A DNA stretch of 64,000 nucleotides from Campanula takesimana (Eukaryota > Streptophyta > Magnoliopsida > Asterales > Campanulaceae), in contig JAOWBW010000060.1 of assembly GCA_026119855.1 (NCBI GenBank), positions 558,001-622,000 of the forward strand, given 5' to 3'. Below are positions 23,753 to 35,900 of the stretch, one piece after another. Every line of letters starts with the position of its first letter. Position 1 is the stretch's first letter. The notes below the pieces were generated by a model. That model had not been told where the DNA came from. It did not search any database and worked only from the letters and a program-made list of their open reading frames with translations. The position numbers and the translations under genes were made by a program.

Positions 23753-26700
23753 CTAAGGATCAGCTTTACCAGCCACTTCCTCGTCACTAGAGCCATATTC
23801 CACGTCACTCATTTCCTCATCGCTCGAGGACTTCTCAGGAACGGCTCCAGCATCCTCTGGCTTTGCGTATTTTTCACAATACTCTGAAAAGTGCAACAGC
23901 TATGAGCACAACTCATACATGAAAACATATGAGATGCATCATTTAATATAATAATTTAAGTAGAGGAATATAGATTAGCCGCTTTCTTATATATTTTGTA
24001 TTTTTCGAAACCAAGGCAGCCTTTCTATATTTTCATAATTTGAACAAAAAATTTCAACTTGAGACCACACCAGGAAACACAGGGGATACCAATTAATCAC
24101 ATGATTATTCTAAAGCAAGGCCTTTAACCCGGCTCCCACTTCTGCAAGTTCTTGGAAGAGTTTACACTATACAGACATTGCTAACCGTAAGCCTATTCAT
24201 TGCCAAACTCATGACCCCAACATCGGGAAAATATGTTCAAAGTTTCAAAACAATGAGATGTGCTTCATCTTTATAGCTATTTAACTATAATACTTCTCTG
24301 TCCCCGAAAGTTAGTCTTTTTTTTTTTCGTTGTTCCTACGAATGAACTTTGAGCAGTAATTTAGGTTATTTTTAAATACCCCAATGAGAATCTTAAAATT
24401 GGTATTGACAATACTTAAAATGGTATAGTAATAAGTTAGTCCCTCTTTTTTCGTTGCAACGAGCCATAGCACTCAAAGAGGACCTCAATGATACTTTTGT
24501 TCAGGCCAGAAAAGGGGCAACAACAGCACTTACATCCTCGAGGATTGTCCAGTGTCGGGCACTACCAGGTACCTGCTCAAAGGCACCAACCTCACAAACT
24601 CGGCAGGTGAAAATGGTACTCCCTCCGTCCCAGAGTAAGAGTCCTACTTTCCATTTTGGTACGTCCCAGAGTAAGAGTCATATTCCTAAAATGACAAAGA
24701 ATCTTTACTATTCACCCCACTCATTCTCTCTCCTACTTTACTTTTACACTCACAACATTTACATCACTTCCAATATTTATTAATAAGCGTGCAAATGAGA
24801 GCTAGGACTCTTACTCCGGGACGGAGGGAGTAATATTTTGGCCTGGTTATTATGAGAGGGAAGGAGCTGGTGTTCATGGGACACTTGTCCTAAATCACCT
24901 ACCAAAAAATATGAAATATTCCTAATGTAGAGGGCATCAAGAATCCGCCATGAATTTTGAATGATAGATATAGGGGCCATCATTAACCACTCCGTCCCAA
25001 AACAAACTTCCCCTAGAATGTTAGGAACGGGAATTAAGGAAAGATGTTGGAGAAGTACGTGGAGTGAGTGGGAAGGAGAGAGAAAGTGGGGTAGGAAATA
25101 GTAAGTGGATAGTTGTTGTGAGTAGGAAAGAGTGAGAAAGTGGAGGGAATCTTTTCCTTTTTGGATACGTGGGAGTTTCTAATGGAACACCCAAAATGGC
25201 AAAATGAGAAGTTTGTTTTGAGACGGAGGGAGTACAAGATATATGTCCAAGGTGTGAATGATCATTAATGCTATGCTAAAACGCAACCAACATATACTCA
25301 ATTTAAGCTATCACGTTAAGTAGTACCTTTCACTCTTTGATCATACATAGCTTTGTCACGCATCATCAGAGCTGCAGCCTCTCCATTTAGTGGGTCAGAT
25401 GGGTTAGGATACAAGAGAAGCTGAGGAAGAAAAACTTCAAACACGTTCACCAGATCTAATATAGGGAAAAAAAAGAGGGAGAGAGAAGAAATTAATAGTA
25501 CATCAATTCCAACAATACTATTCTAACAAGTCCATACATTATGAAATATTTCCATGAAGTAGAAGAAGATGAACAGTTTACCAAACATTGGGCTCCATGT
25601 TTGATTGATAACATCTAAGCATACTGATCCCGACCTGAAATTAAGAACACATGAACATTTGAAAAATGCATTTTCAAATAGGAATGACAGGCTTGTAATG
25701 CAACCAAAAGAAGTACTATAATAGTATAAAGAAGTCCAGTTATTGGGTTCGTTACATCCATTAACTCACATTTCATCAACATTTGGATGGTAAATTTTGT
25801 TGATAAAGCCAATTGTAGGAGATTTATATGGATACGCATCTGGAAGCTCCACCTTTATCCTCCAAACCCCTCCGTGATAAGGACCTGCCATATCAAAGTG
25901 TGAAAATAGTTAAGTTCCCTGTTTATTCAATATCCAAACCCCAAATCCAATCCACCAGAATTATTTTGTCCTCGAGAATCCATTCAAACTATACAACTCA
26001 ACCTAAATTCAGCTAAACCCAAGTCCAAATTTTCAGTAGTTACCACGACATGGACCATAAATCAGCATGTTATGGTAATTTTACCGAGTGAGAATAAAAA
26101 TGAACAACCGTGGCATCAAAATATTCTTGAAACAGGGGTGAGTTTAGGATAACTGCCAAAAAGAACACAGACCACACACAGTCGGTAGCTTAGAAGAAAT
26201 TCTTTTCTCAGCTAATCCTCCATCACAAAAAAAAAAGTCACTAGCTCTATTTTGGGTTGTATAAGAAAACCATACCGCCGCCTTCAAAAAGAGGTTCTTT
26301 CGATGTAATTTCCCATACGAGCAAGTAAAGCACATTAAAAAGTTTGTATCAAATGAGACTTTCTTGGACTGAAGAAGCACATAATATATTCAATATATAT
26401 ATATATGTGTGTGTGTGTGTGTTATCAAGGTGGAACCAAAAACATCACTTACCGACAAAAATGCGCAAACATTTATTCATATAAATCAAGAATCAAATAG
26501 ACTAAAAAGAATGGCTAAAAAGGATTCAGGAAACAGACATCAAGAAAATGGGAAAATAGATTGAATTGAGTTATATAAAGAAGATAGAGTTAGAAAAGCG
26601 AGATGGGGGCATACTGTCTTTAGGTCCATGGAATTCCACAAAGAATTCTTGCATACCATCATTGATCATTTCCACCTTATAGTCACTCATCATCCTATTT

Positions 26701-26854
26701 CACCACCAACAAATTAAAAATAAAATCAACAAACAAAATATAAATTAAAAAAAAAAAAAAAAAAAAAAAACTCTTCAAGAAACGAAATGAAAGGCTGACA
26801 ACGAAATTACAGTTTCATCAAATCCATCTCTCTGCGTTTGCTTGGTGAAGACAT
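23753..26854 (-). CDS. Ubiquitin-conjugating enzyme E2, UBC4/5/6 class
   Basis: Accepts ubiquitin from E1 on a catalytic cysteine and passes it to substrates or E3 ligases. Six exons, all GT-AG and phase-consistent: 26,854-26,811, 26,694-26,615, 25,884-25,770, 25,634-25,582, 25,455-25,327 and 23,883-23,753. Together they give 552 bp, or 183 aa. The protein starts MSSPSKRREMD, has the E2 block YHPNVDEMSGSVCLDVINQT with the catalytic Cys in SVCLD, and ends in an acidic tail (DEEMSDVEYGSSDEE) typical of this plant E2 group and of animal UBE2H. Arabidopsis UBC4-6 are about the same length. The last intron (1.44 kb) carries two MITEs. The next gene upstream is on the same strand, beyond a transposon nest. 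A (TG)n/TA tract lies in intron 2. Which of UBC4, 5 or 6 it corresponds to cannot be decided here. Confidence 0.96.
24619..24830. mobile_element. Stowaway-type MITE in the last intron of the E2 gene
   Basis: Ends CTCCCTCCGTCCCAGAGTAA and TTACTCCGGGACGGAGGGAG, TA-flanked, same family as 14,910-15,184. The 109-aa ORF overlapping it is an artefact. Confidence 0.85.
24986..25232. mobile_element. Stowaway-type MITE in the last intron of the E2 gene
   Basis: Ends CCACTCCGTCCCAAAACAAA and TTTGTTTTGAGACGGAGGGAG-like complement, TA-flanked. It lies about 155 bp downstream of the previous MITE. Confidence 0.8.
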
Positions 26855-27750
26855 GCTTGCTATTGTTCTTTCTTTCCGATTTCTGGGTGTAAAGATTGAG
26901 CAGAAGTCACTGTGTGTGTGGGTGGGGGTTTGAGAGACAAGAATAGGAGAGAGGGGGCGGCTCAGACATGAATGAGTGAAATGGGGGACTGGGACATCAT
27001 TTTTATTTTATATGGAATTGATATTGCCAAGATATTTTTTACTAATGACAAGCAAATGCCATTTATAATAAAAATGTAATTTGGGGTTAAGAATTTTAAA
27101 TTAGTTAATTTGCAATTGACAGGTAAAATTTTGTCAAATCAAGCATTTTCTAATAATGTTTTCATCCAATAAGTGTTAAATTAACGGTGTCGACACATCA
27201 CCTTATGGTTATCGTGTCACGAACAAATGACAATGCTTTGAAATGGCAAGTGGAATGATTTTCCAGTTCAGCAATACATCGATCAGATTGGACGATTGAG
27301 ATTAACTGAATCATATAAACCATTATATATATTAGATGTTGTGACGTATCACGAACCAATGATATCACACTAAAAAAACAGGTGGGATGCTTATTTAGAT
27401 TATTTTAACTTTAACAACACATCTATTAAATGCGACTATTAAAATAAATATCGTAAATTTTAACGTTAAATAGTAGTATACGCATGGCAGTATGACAATA
27501 ATATTACACTAGATGATAGGTGAAACGTGTGTCTTTCCAATTTAATCAACAACACATTAATCAAATTAGATGGTTGAGCTAACGCCAATGGTTGTCAACA
27601 ATTATGCTAGATATTGAAATCGAGCTATCTAGCTAGCCTATCATCTCATCTCATTTATGATAACTTAGGATTAACAATATACTGTCACATGAAATACTCT
27701 ATAAATTCTGGCGTAGATATAAATTCGAATATCTTATAGTTAAATGCATA
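26855..27750. other. E2 promoter region and unrecognised AT-rich DNA
   Basis: The first 150 bp upstream of the E2 start contain a purine-rich leader (GGAGAGAGGGGGCGG on the + strand). The rest is AT-rich with no gene or bounded transposon. Confidence 0.5.
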
Positions 27751-27935
27751 GTCTCCCTCCGTCCCAAAATGATATTCACATTTGACTTTTCAAACTTTTT
27801 AAAGATATGAACAATTACTTCACTAGCCATGTTGTGTTTATGCACATTTGATCCCAAATTGTAGAAATGAGAAGAAATTTTTGGGACAATAAAAAATAGC
27901 AAATGAGAAGATCATTTCGGGACATAGATTGGGAG
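27751..27935. mobile_element. Stowaway-type MITE
   Basis: Ends GTCTCCCTCCGTCCCAAAATG and ATTTCGGGACATAGATTGGGAG, TA-flanked. Related to 46,993-47,172. A (TA)n tract follows at 28,069-28,096. Confidence 0.7.
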
Positions 27936-29071
27936 TATAATTCAAATAACCTATAGTTAAATATAGAGTCATGATTTGATTGGTATCTAAAAGGTTTGAA
28001 GGACTTGGCTGAAGCCAATCTTTTTCATGCTTGATGGAAGATGATGGAAATGAATTGAAGTTTACCGATAATATATATATATATATATATATATATAACA
28101 TTACTGCCCGAAGTACAACCAAACTTGATGTGGTGTTAAAAATTTATTAAAATTGGGTCATGTGCAACACATATGACAATTTAAGGGAGTAAACTAGTCT
28201 TTTCGCAAGTATGAAATTTGCACACAACATATTAACATATTAAGGGTATAATTGTCATTTTCTAGGTAACCCAACCTTTAATCCCCCCCCCCCCCCTTTT
28301 CTCTCCCAAATTGCATATTGATCCCCTCCCTCATCTCCGGCTCTCTTCCCTCTCTTCGGCGGTCCGTCTCCTTTCCCTCCTCTCCCCATCTCCTACCCCC
28401 TTTCCCTCATCCACAAAAGAAACACCCACCTACCCTCCCCCCTCTCTCTCTCCCTCTCTCTAGATTGGATGGTAGTCTAGATCTGTTTTCAAATCCGAGA
28501 AGGTTGGCGAAGAAATTGCAGACACACGCACAAAGTTACCATCTCCCTATCAATCCGACGAAGTTCCAGTTTCCGGCAAACTCCAAGCGACACAACTTCC
28601 TCATCTTTATGAAAGTCCGGCGGCCGCGCTCATCATCTTTGCCGCTAACAGACGCATGGGAGAACACACACACATACTCACACGTAGGGATGTTAAACGA
28701 ACCGAGCCCGTTCGAGCTCGGCTCGGGCTCGACTCGTTAAAGCTCGGTTCGAATGGGCTCGAAGTGCTATTCGAGCTCAAGCTCGAACCGAGTTTTCGAG
28801 CTCGAATTTTTATCGAGCCGGCTCGTGTTCGGCTCGTTTGTTCGAGCTCGGTTTGTGTTCGTCTCGTTAGAGCTCGGCTCGTGTTTGGCTCGTTTAAATC
28901 ACGCATAACTCGAGCTCGGACTCGGCTCGATAAGCTCGTTAACACGGGTTATTTTGTTTGCGTTTGGCTCGAGCTCGGCTCGTTTAGCTCGATCTCGACT
29001 AAATAATCATCATTATTACTTTTGTAATGAATACATATACATTATATGTACATACAACATTGTACAAGGAA

Positions 29072-29253
29072 CCATCAGGCCTTGGCCTGGTGGCCAGAGC
29101 TCAGGGCTTCCAACTTGGAGGTCATGGGTTCGATCCCCCTCCCCTAGAAGTTAGAGAGAAGATTTTCTCTCCTTAGGATTTGTCTCCTAGGCGCTTCTAT
29201 TAATGATTATGTATTGAGTTCAATTATGATTTAAGTAAAAAAAAAAAATTAAA

Positions 29254-29287
<34 letters not shown>
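29072..29287 (+). mobile_element. tRNA-derived SINE with 16-bp target duplication
   Basis: The A-box-like GGCCTGGTGGCC and B-box-like GGGTTCGATCCC lie near the 5' end and an A/T-rich tail lies at the 3' end. The 16-bp repeat AACATTGTACAAGGAA flanks it exactly (29,056-29,071 and 29,288-29,303), which proves a retroposition event inside the hAT element. Confidence 0.9.
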
Positions 29288-29288
<1 letters not shown>

Positions 29289-29740
29289 ACATTGTACAAG
29301 GAATAAATCATAACTAAAATATTTTTATCTTCAAAATGAATCAAACAATAATTGTACAACAACTAAAATTAATTTAATTTTTATACATTCATATAATGAT
29401 CATATAGTGACTATACACATACAATACAATAATACAATATAGATTGTACAACAACAAAAATTAATTTATTCTATGCACATTCATTATGAAACGTAGAGAT
29501 ATATACACAATAGCCGGTTTTTTTTTCCAAAACTAATTTGTTATTTTCAAATGTACACATATTTGTCTTATATTATTTTTTTCATTGAAATAAAAAATAA
29601 AATTAACATCTATTATTGTAGTTATATATGCAAGTATATTTAATTACTCAAATATAGAATGAACAAAATATTTATCATTTACACATACATACACATATAT
29701 ATTTCACATATAAATGCATTTTCATGTAAAAAATATTTAT

Positions 29741-29830
<90 letters not shown>
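29741..29830. repeat. Compound microsatellite (TA)n(CA)n(TA)n
   Basis: Ten TA units, about 26 CA units, then more TA units. A second (TA)n tract lies at about 29,953-29,991. ORFs over both read as repeated dipeptides. Confidence 0.95.
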
Positions 29831-29831
<1 letters not shown>

Positions 29832-29950
29832 TATTTATTTATTTATGTATATGGTATAGTGGATATTATATATACATACATGTAACACATATTTATATGC
29901 ATAAATATATGTATGTATGATATGTGTGTGTCTATATGGAATATTGGATG

Positions 29951-29997
<47 letters not shown>

Positions 29998-30038
29998 CAT
30001 ACATACATATAGCACATATTTATATACATTATTATATA

Positions 30039-30190
30039 CTCCCCCTATCCTGCCCGATTTAGGACATTTTGATATTTTTAGTGTCATACTCAACGTAGTA
30101 CGGCCAAAAAATGGAAAGATAATGTTACTTTTGTTCTCATAACATCCTCCATTCAATCTAGTTCCTCTAAAGTCGGGCGGGACGAAAGCC
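30039..30190. mobile_element. Small MITE inside the hAT element
   Basis: Inverted ends CCTGCCCGATTTAGGAC and, from the right, GTCCCGCCCGACTTTAGAGG, about 150 bp, TA-flanked. Confidence 0.6.
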
Positions 30191-31805
30191 GTATATGTGT
30201 GTGTATGTATGATGTATGTATGTATTATATGTATATATACATACATGTAACATACTATATTATACACCTAGCGTAGCGTACGTTTTACTAAATACAGTTG
30301 ATTAAGTATAATAGCGTCATATAATGCTATATACTAACTAGAAAGTTTGTCTGACTTTGACTTTCATGGTCAACTCCATAAAACATTGACCACAATATGA
30401 AAACCTACCTATCCCTATGCATTTCAAAAATTGTTATGAATTCACCGTTAGAATACGGTCGGCCTCAACTTTTAAATATAATTGTTAAAACAAATAGTTA
30501 ACTATTAATAGTTAAATATAATAATTAGCTATTTATAGTGAAATATAATAGTTAACTATAATTATTAACTACCTTAGTAACTATTTGTTCTTTTTTTTTT
30601 TTTTTTTTTTTTTACCATAGTAACTATAATAGTTAACTATAATAGTAAAACTATTTGAATTTTGGTTATGTAGAGTCAAACTATTTGAATTTTGATTAAT
30701 ATTTTATGTAAATTATTAATTTACATAATTTATTAATGATTTAACAACAATTTTTAAATTTTTATGAGAATTAATAATTTAGTGTAAAATATTAGTTAAA
30801 GTTTAAGTAAATTTGATAAGTAAATATAAAATTTGGGACAGAAGGAGTATATTACAACCTGATGGTATATATATGATTCAATTAATCGTTTGTAATATGA
30901 GAAGTTAAATGAACAAGAGCTTTTCAAAAAAAGAAAAAAGAAAAAAAAAAAAAAAAAAAAAAAACAAAAGTAAACAGGAGGTTACATTTGTAAATTAGAC
31001 ACATTTTGATATTAAAAAAAATAGAAAAAAATAGTGTTTTTTGTTCAAAATGCAGAGAATACTTATCAGAGCTCGGTAAGGCTCGAACTCGAGCTCGTTT
31101 AATTTCATAATTTTCAGAAAAATGTCTAAGCTCGAGCTCGGCTCGTAAAGGCTCGAGTTCGAACAGCTCGTGAAAAGCTCGCGAGCATAAGGCTCGAACT
31201 CGAGCTCGTTTGATTTCACAATTTTCAGAAAAATGTTTAAGCTCGAGCTCGGCTCGTAAAGACTCGAGTTCGAACAGCTCGTGAAAAGCTCGCGAGCAGC
31301 TCGAAACTCGATTCGAGCTCGAACAAGGAAAATGGGCTCGAGCTCGATAATTCGTTAACGAGTTCGAGCCCAAAACTCTAAAGCTCATTTACAGCCCTAC
31401 TCGCACGCACAGAAACAAACAGTGATCTTGGAATTTTGAAATCAGATCCAGACTACCATCCAATCTAGAGAGAGAGAGAGAGAGAAAGAGAGAGTGGGGT
31501 GGGTTCTTTCGTGGATGAGGGAAAGGGGGTAGGAGATGGGGAGAGGAGGGAAAGGAGCTGGACCGCCGAAGAGAGGGAAGAGAGCCGGAGATGGGGGAGG
31601 GGATCAATTTGTAATTAGGGAGAGAAAAGGGGGAGTTTAAAGGTAGGGTTGCCTAGAAAATGACAATTTTACCATTTATATGTCATGTGCAAATTTCATA
31701 CTTGCTAAAAGACTACTTTACCCACTTAAAATGTCATGTGTGCTGCACATGACCCAAATTTCGTTAAATTTTTAACCCCGTCCATTTTTACATCACATTG
31801 CAACT

Positions 31806-32933
31806 AAAATAGAAACTTAGGAATCGGATTTGAACATTTACATATTCGATAACCAATTACAACATCTTGTAAAACTCAGGTAAACCAAATTGCAATTAAC
31901 CCTTCATTCAATGCCCAGAAAAATTAGGAGAATGTCTCAAGACCTGAACTTTGTCACACCAACAACACACACATTGACAGTGAGTCACTGACAACATCTT
32001 GCAAGACCAGAACTCAGTGTTTCTTACTTTCTTGGTAAGAAGGTATGAAACAATATGAAACAATATGAAACAAAAAGTTTATAAAGAAATGCCTAAACCC
32101 ATGGTCATAGATAACTGGCCTGCAATTCAAGAACAAGAACCCCAAAATAGGCACACAAGAAAGTCCTATAACTGTTTCCGAAGAAAAAAGAAAAGAAAAA
32201 CGTGATGATAAAGACTAACACGTAACAATCTGAACAACACATGAACTGAGAACTTAACTTTGAAGGACGACAATGTTCCTGTAGAAATTCTGGGTTCAAC
32301 TCTGAGCTTTCTTCTTTCATCTACTCGACTCCTCTATCAGCCAAGAGAGAGTAGAAAAAGCGAAATTGACCTGCAATCTTGGTCACCCAGCATTATAACA
32401 CATATTTCACATTTTTTTTTTGTGTGTGCATGGGAGAGAGGAGACAGAGAGAATCACTGGACAAGAACCATGAGTCATAACCTTAAAAAAAGTAAAACCT
32501 TCAAGGAGTAAAATCAGAAGAAAACTTCCACAACTAACAATCTACTGTGGTTCAACTTACACAATAAATAGAATGAATCCTTAATTGCCATATCTGAAAG
32601 AAAAGAAGTTGTACCTAAACGAAATCCCACAATACTTTTTCTTGATTGATCAAAGAACACAAGAAACGGAAAAATTTGACATTTTTGAGGATCACGAAAA
32701 TGGGGTTCCTTGAAAATATTCACACACCACCAAGATAAGCAACCTAGCTTTATGCACCGATAACTGAGAAGTTGCTACCATCGCCGCCACTACAAAATTG
32801 TGGGTCCTACATAAAACCATCCAACGGGCACCAAGAAATTCAACCATTTAACCGCTTCTCCAACTAGCATTGTGAACTTCCAAATCCCCTTCAACTTAAC
32901 CTCAGATATAAAAACTGTCAAGAGCATTATGTG
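31806..32933. other. 3' flank of the ARID-ELM2-SANT gene
   Basis: Unique AT-rich sequence with short repeats of ACAATATGAA (32,047-32,072). It probably includes the gene's 3' UTR. ORFs here lack recognisable domains. Confidence 0.5.
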
Positions 32934-35900
32934 CTAGTCAAAAACCATACACTGCATATTTTTGGAGCATTTGATGCGGGATGGATGAACTTTTTCATAG
33001 CCGAAACTATCACCAACAGACCCCACCTCTGCTTCATCATCATCACTATCAATCTCATTTGGTGTCACCCGGTTCTGATAACTTCTTCGCCTAATAACAA
33101 AAACATTAAAGTAATAGCTCACCAGTTTTTCTCTATTCTTGTTGGGAAAGATCTTGAAGGCATTTCTCCAGAACTCGTTTATCAATGTGGTATTAGATTT
33201 TACCATAAGTTTAAATCTCTTCTCCTCTTCTATTGTCCACGAAAGTGAAACTTCCTCACCCATACGATTAAATTTCCATCGATGAAACAGTGGGCCCAGC
33301 TCACGACTCAACTTCACCTTCTTCTCCGCGATATGAAAACGCACGCAGTCGATTGAACCTGGAAATCGACAGAGACATGAAATTTTTCTTCCTTTACCAA
33401 TTAAACCCATTTCGTTTTGAGCTACATTTTTCTGTTCGTTTTGAGGGGGCCACATCCGGGTACCTAGCCACTTAGAATCACTCTCGAAAACCACACCTGT
33501 CCATGCAGGGACTTTGGCTTGAAAGAGAGGGCCCACGGAAACTTTTTTCTCATGTGGCCTATCGATAGAGGAATCAGTTTGCATTTTGGGGGTTATTGCC
33601 TCAACTGGAATAGGATCTCTTTCCTTTAATGGCTTATTCTCCACTTCTTTCTTGCACGGAGTAGAGCACGATTTGCAACAAGGACACAGGGAAGACTTTA
33701 TCAAAGGAATCCTTTTGCTGCTTCGTATTTGTTCTGAAGGTTGTTGATTGAGCTTATTGTTATCTTCATACATGGAAGGATGCATTCTCAGCTTATCCTG
33801 CAAAATTATGCACAAATTTCGTGATGATTATTTAATCTTCATATTATTATTATTTTTTTTGTCAAAATTCAATCATGTTTACCAAGAACAAGAGATTTAT
33901 ATCGTGATGAACATTTAAAAAGTAGACATCGATGAATATGACCGAACAAGGTACTCCCTCCGTCCCAGAGTATATGTCCACCATCCCATTTACACGGAGA
34001 TTAAGAAATGGTTGAAGTGATGTAAGTGTTTGTGAGTGTGAAAAATAAAGTAGGAGAGAGAATGTGAGGTAGGGAATAGTGAGTTGATTGGTGTTGTGAG
34101 TATAAAAGTAAAGTAGGAGAGAGAATGAGTGGGAGGAATAATAAAGATTCTTTGCCATTTTAGGAAGTGGACATATACTCTAGGACAGACTAAAAATGAA
34201 AGGTGGACATATACTCTGGGACAGAGGGAGTAGAATATTCAGAAAGCACCCAGCAAAGAGAAGAGAAAGAAGTACTCCCGCCGTTCCGGGAAGTTAGTCC
34301 GATTTGGTTTTTAATGGTCAACCCAAGTGAACTTTGACCAAACATTAATCTTATCATCCCAATGAAATTAAAAAAAAAAAAAATGTTATTGATAAATTTC
34401 TTAATGATTTATCATTAACAATTTTAAGAATTTCACTAGGATGTTAGATTGACATTAATGATTGGTCAAAGTTCTGCAATGACCATTAAAAACCATATGG
34501 GACTATCTTTCTAGGATGTAGGTAGTAGAACTTAATCCAAGAAAGCATCATAACACCCAAGTATCAGTACATGTCCCCTTCACATGTTTTCATTGTATAG
34601 TGTGGGTGCACTCTGTTAAAAGAAACAGAAGAAGTTGCAACTTATTCCTTGTAAAAACACACACGATAACAAAATGAATGGCCCAATGCACAATAGTCTT
34701 GCGCCTGTTGAGGTTTAGTAAGGGTCTTATGTAAGCAAATTCTAACCATTAAAACTACCGCAGAAACATGCAAGCAAGTAGGGAGACTATAAAGCATTGT
34801 GTCCCTGATATAAACTTCATCCAACTTCACCCAAATACTGAATGGATCTTTACCCTTGTAAAGGCTCATCAACTATTCACCTTGGAGCACTGGCGGAGGC
34901 ACTCACATCACAAGGGGGCAGTTGCCCCTCTTTAATTATAAAATTTGTCAAATTTCTCCATCGTAAATTTGGAAAATATGCTATTTTACCACTAACATAA
35001 ATATTACATCAATTTTGCCCCCGTCTCTATTGAGAAGAAATTGCACTACATGATTGTTTTCCCCTCGTTTTACCAAATTTATATTTCATCATATATTGCC
35101 CCCCTCCTTCTTAAATCCTGGCTCCGCCCCTGCTTGGAGTACACTGAAATCAACTAACGAGAATCAAATTTCAGGTTGAATCAACAACCACCACAACAAC
35201 AAAGCCCTAGCCCCAAATGGACTTGGGGTCTGCAAACATGAATCGTCGTATATACTTTTTCGGTTAAATCAACAACAACAAAAAAAACCTTAGTTATATA
35301 TAAGGCTAGAAAAACAAGAAACCGTGGATCATAACAAAAGAATCTCAAAGAAACGCAGTTCGAGACATGTCTCTCTGATGGCCGCAGTTTTATAGAACCA
35401 TCTCATCTGACATGTAACAAATTCGTGGGATTTAACTCTCTTACTAAGGATTATCATCACACTGAACGCAAGCAATAAAATCAAATAACTGCTGATTCTA
35501 AATCCAAAAAGAATGCCGATATGAGACACGGCCCCTCACATTTGGTTATACTCCTCTAAATAAACATAAGAACAAAATAAAATCACAGGTTCAAACCCAC
35601 ATTTCTATTCCTAAGTCTGCCATCAAAAGAAAGAAATGTAAATAAAATCTATAGATCACAGAAATAAATGAACTCAAAAAATAATTAATCGAAGAATCGA
35701 CGAGAGTTCCGAGAATGGCCATCAATCATCACTCACCTTATGGAATCCATTGACACCACTGACTTGATTTGGGCTGTTAGGCAGAGGGGTAAAGGGAGGA
35801 TCAGAGTTTGAGACAGAAACCCTTACCCTAATTCTCCTGTGTCATATGAGCCAGTGGTTTAAGAGGCCCGGTTTTGACGGAGTTTTCAGGACTATACAGT

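Larger units (their letters stand above)
28685..31399. mobile_element. Non-autonomous hAT-like element rich in GAGCTCG
   Basis: Ends TAGGGATGTTAAACGA and (from the right) TAGGGCTGTAAATGAG are inverted. The 8-bp repeat CTCACACG / CTCGCACG (one mismatch) flanks it at 28,677-28,684 and 31,400-31,407. About 300 bp at each end consist of short palindromic CGAGCTCG words, a familiar feature of some plant hAT elements. No transposase ORF is seen. It contains a SINE, microsatellites and a small MITE. Confidence 0.75.
28125..31805. mobile_element. TIR element (MULE-like) split by a hAT insertion
   Basis: Left arm (about 28,125-28,496) and right arm (about 31,436-31,805) are long inverted repeats. From the outside inward they share a GGGTCATGTGCANCACA block, GCAAGTATGAAATTTGCACA, a TGTCATTTTCTAGG block, then a CT-rich stretch with ATCTCCGGCTCTCTTCCCTC and GATTGGATGGTAGTCT. 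Without the nested hAT the element would be about 0.96 kb. Its centre (28,500-28,684) is GC-richer and gene-like. The ORFs in the CT-rich arms look like captured or leader sequence and not a functional gene. No target duplication was found. Confidence 0.7.

Noticed and set aside
28318..29006. ORFs of 112-140 aa on both strands in the GAGCTCG region
   Set aside because: Palindromic GAGCTCG words keep all frames open. The reading frames are composition artefacts of the hAT and TIR element ends.
29659..30267. Peptide ORFs rich in Tyr, Ile, His and Thr
   Set aside because: They are translations of (TA)n and (CA)n microsatellites.
35737..35830. A possible extra exon on the - strand ending CCATAAG/GTGAGT
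   Set aside because: It can be read as protein and its donor is good, but no acceptor gives the frame needed between the phase-0 ARID exon end and the phase-0 ELM2 exon. Joining those two exons directly gives the expected family sequence.
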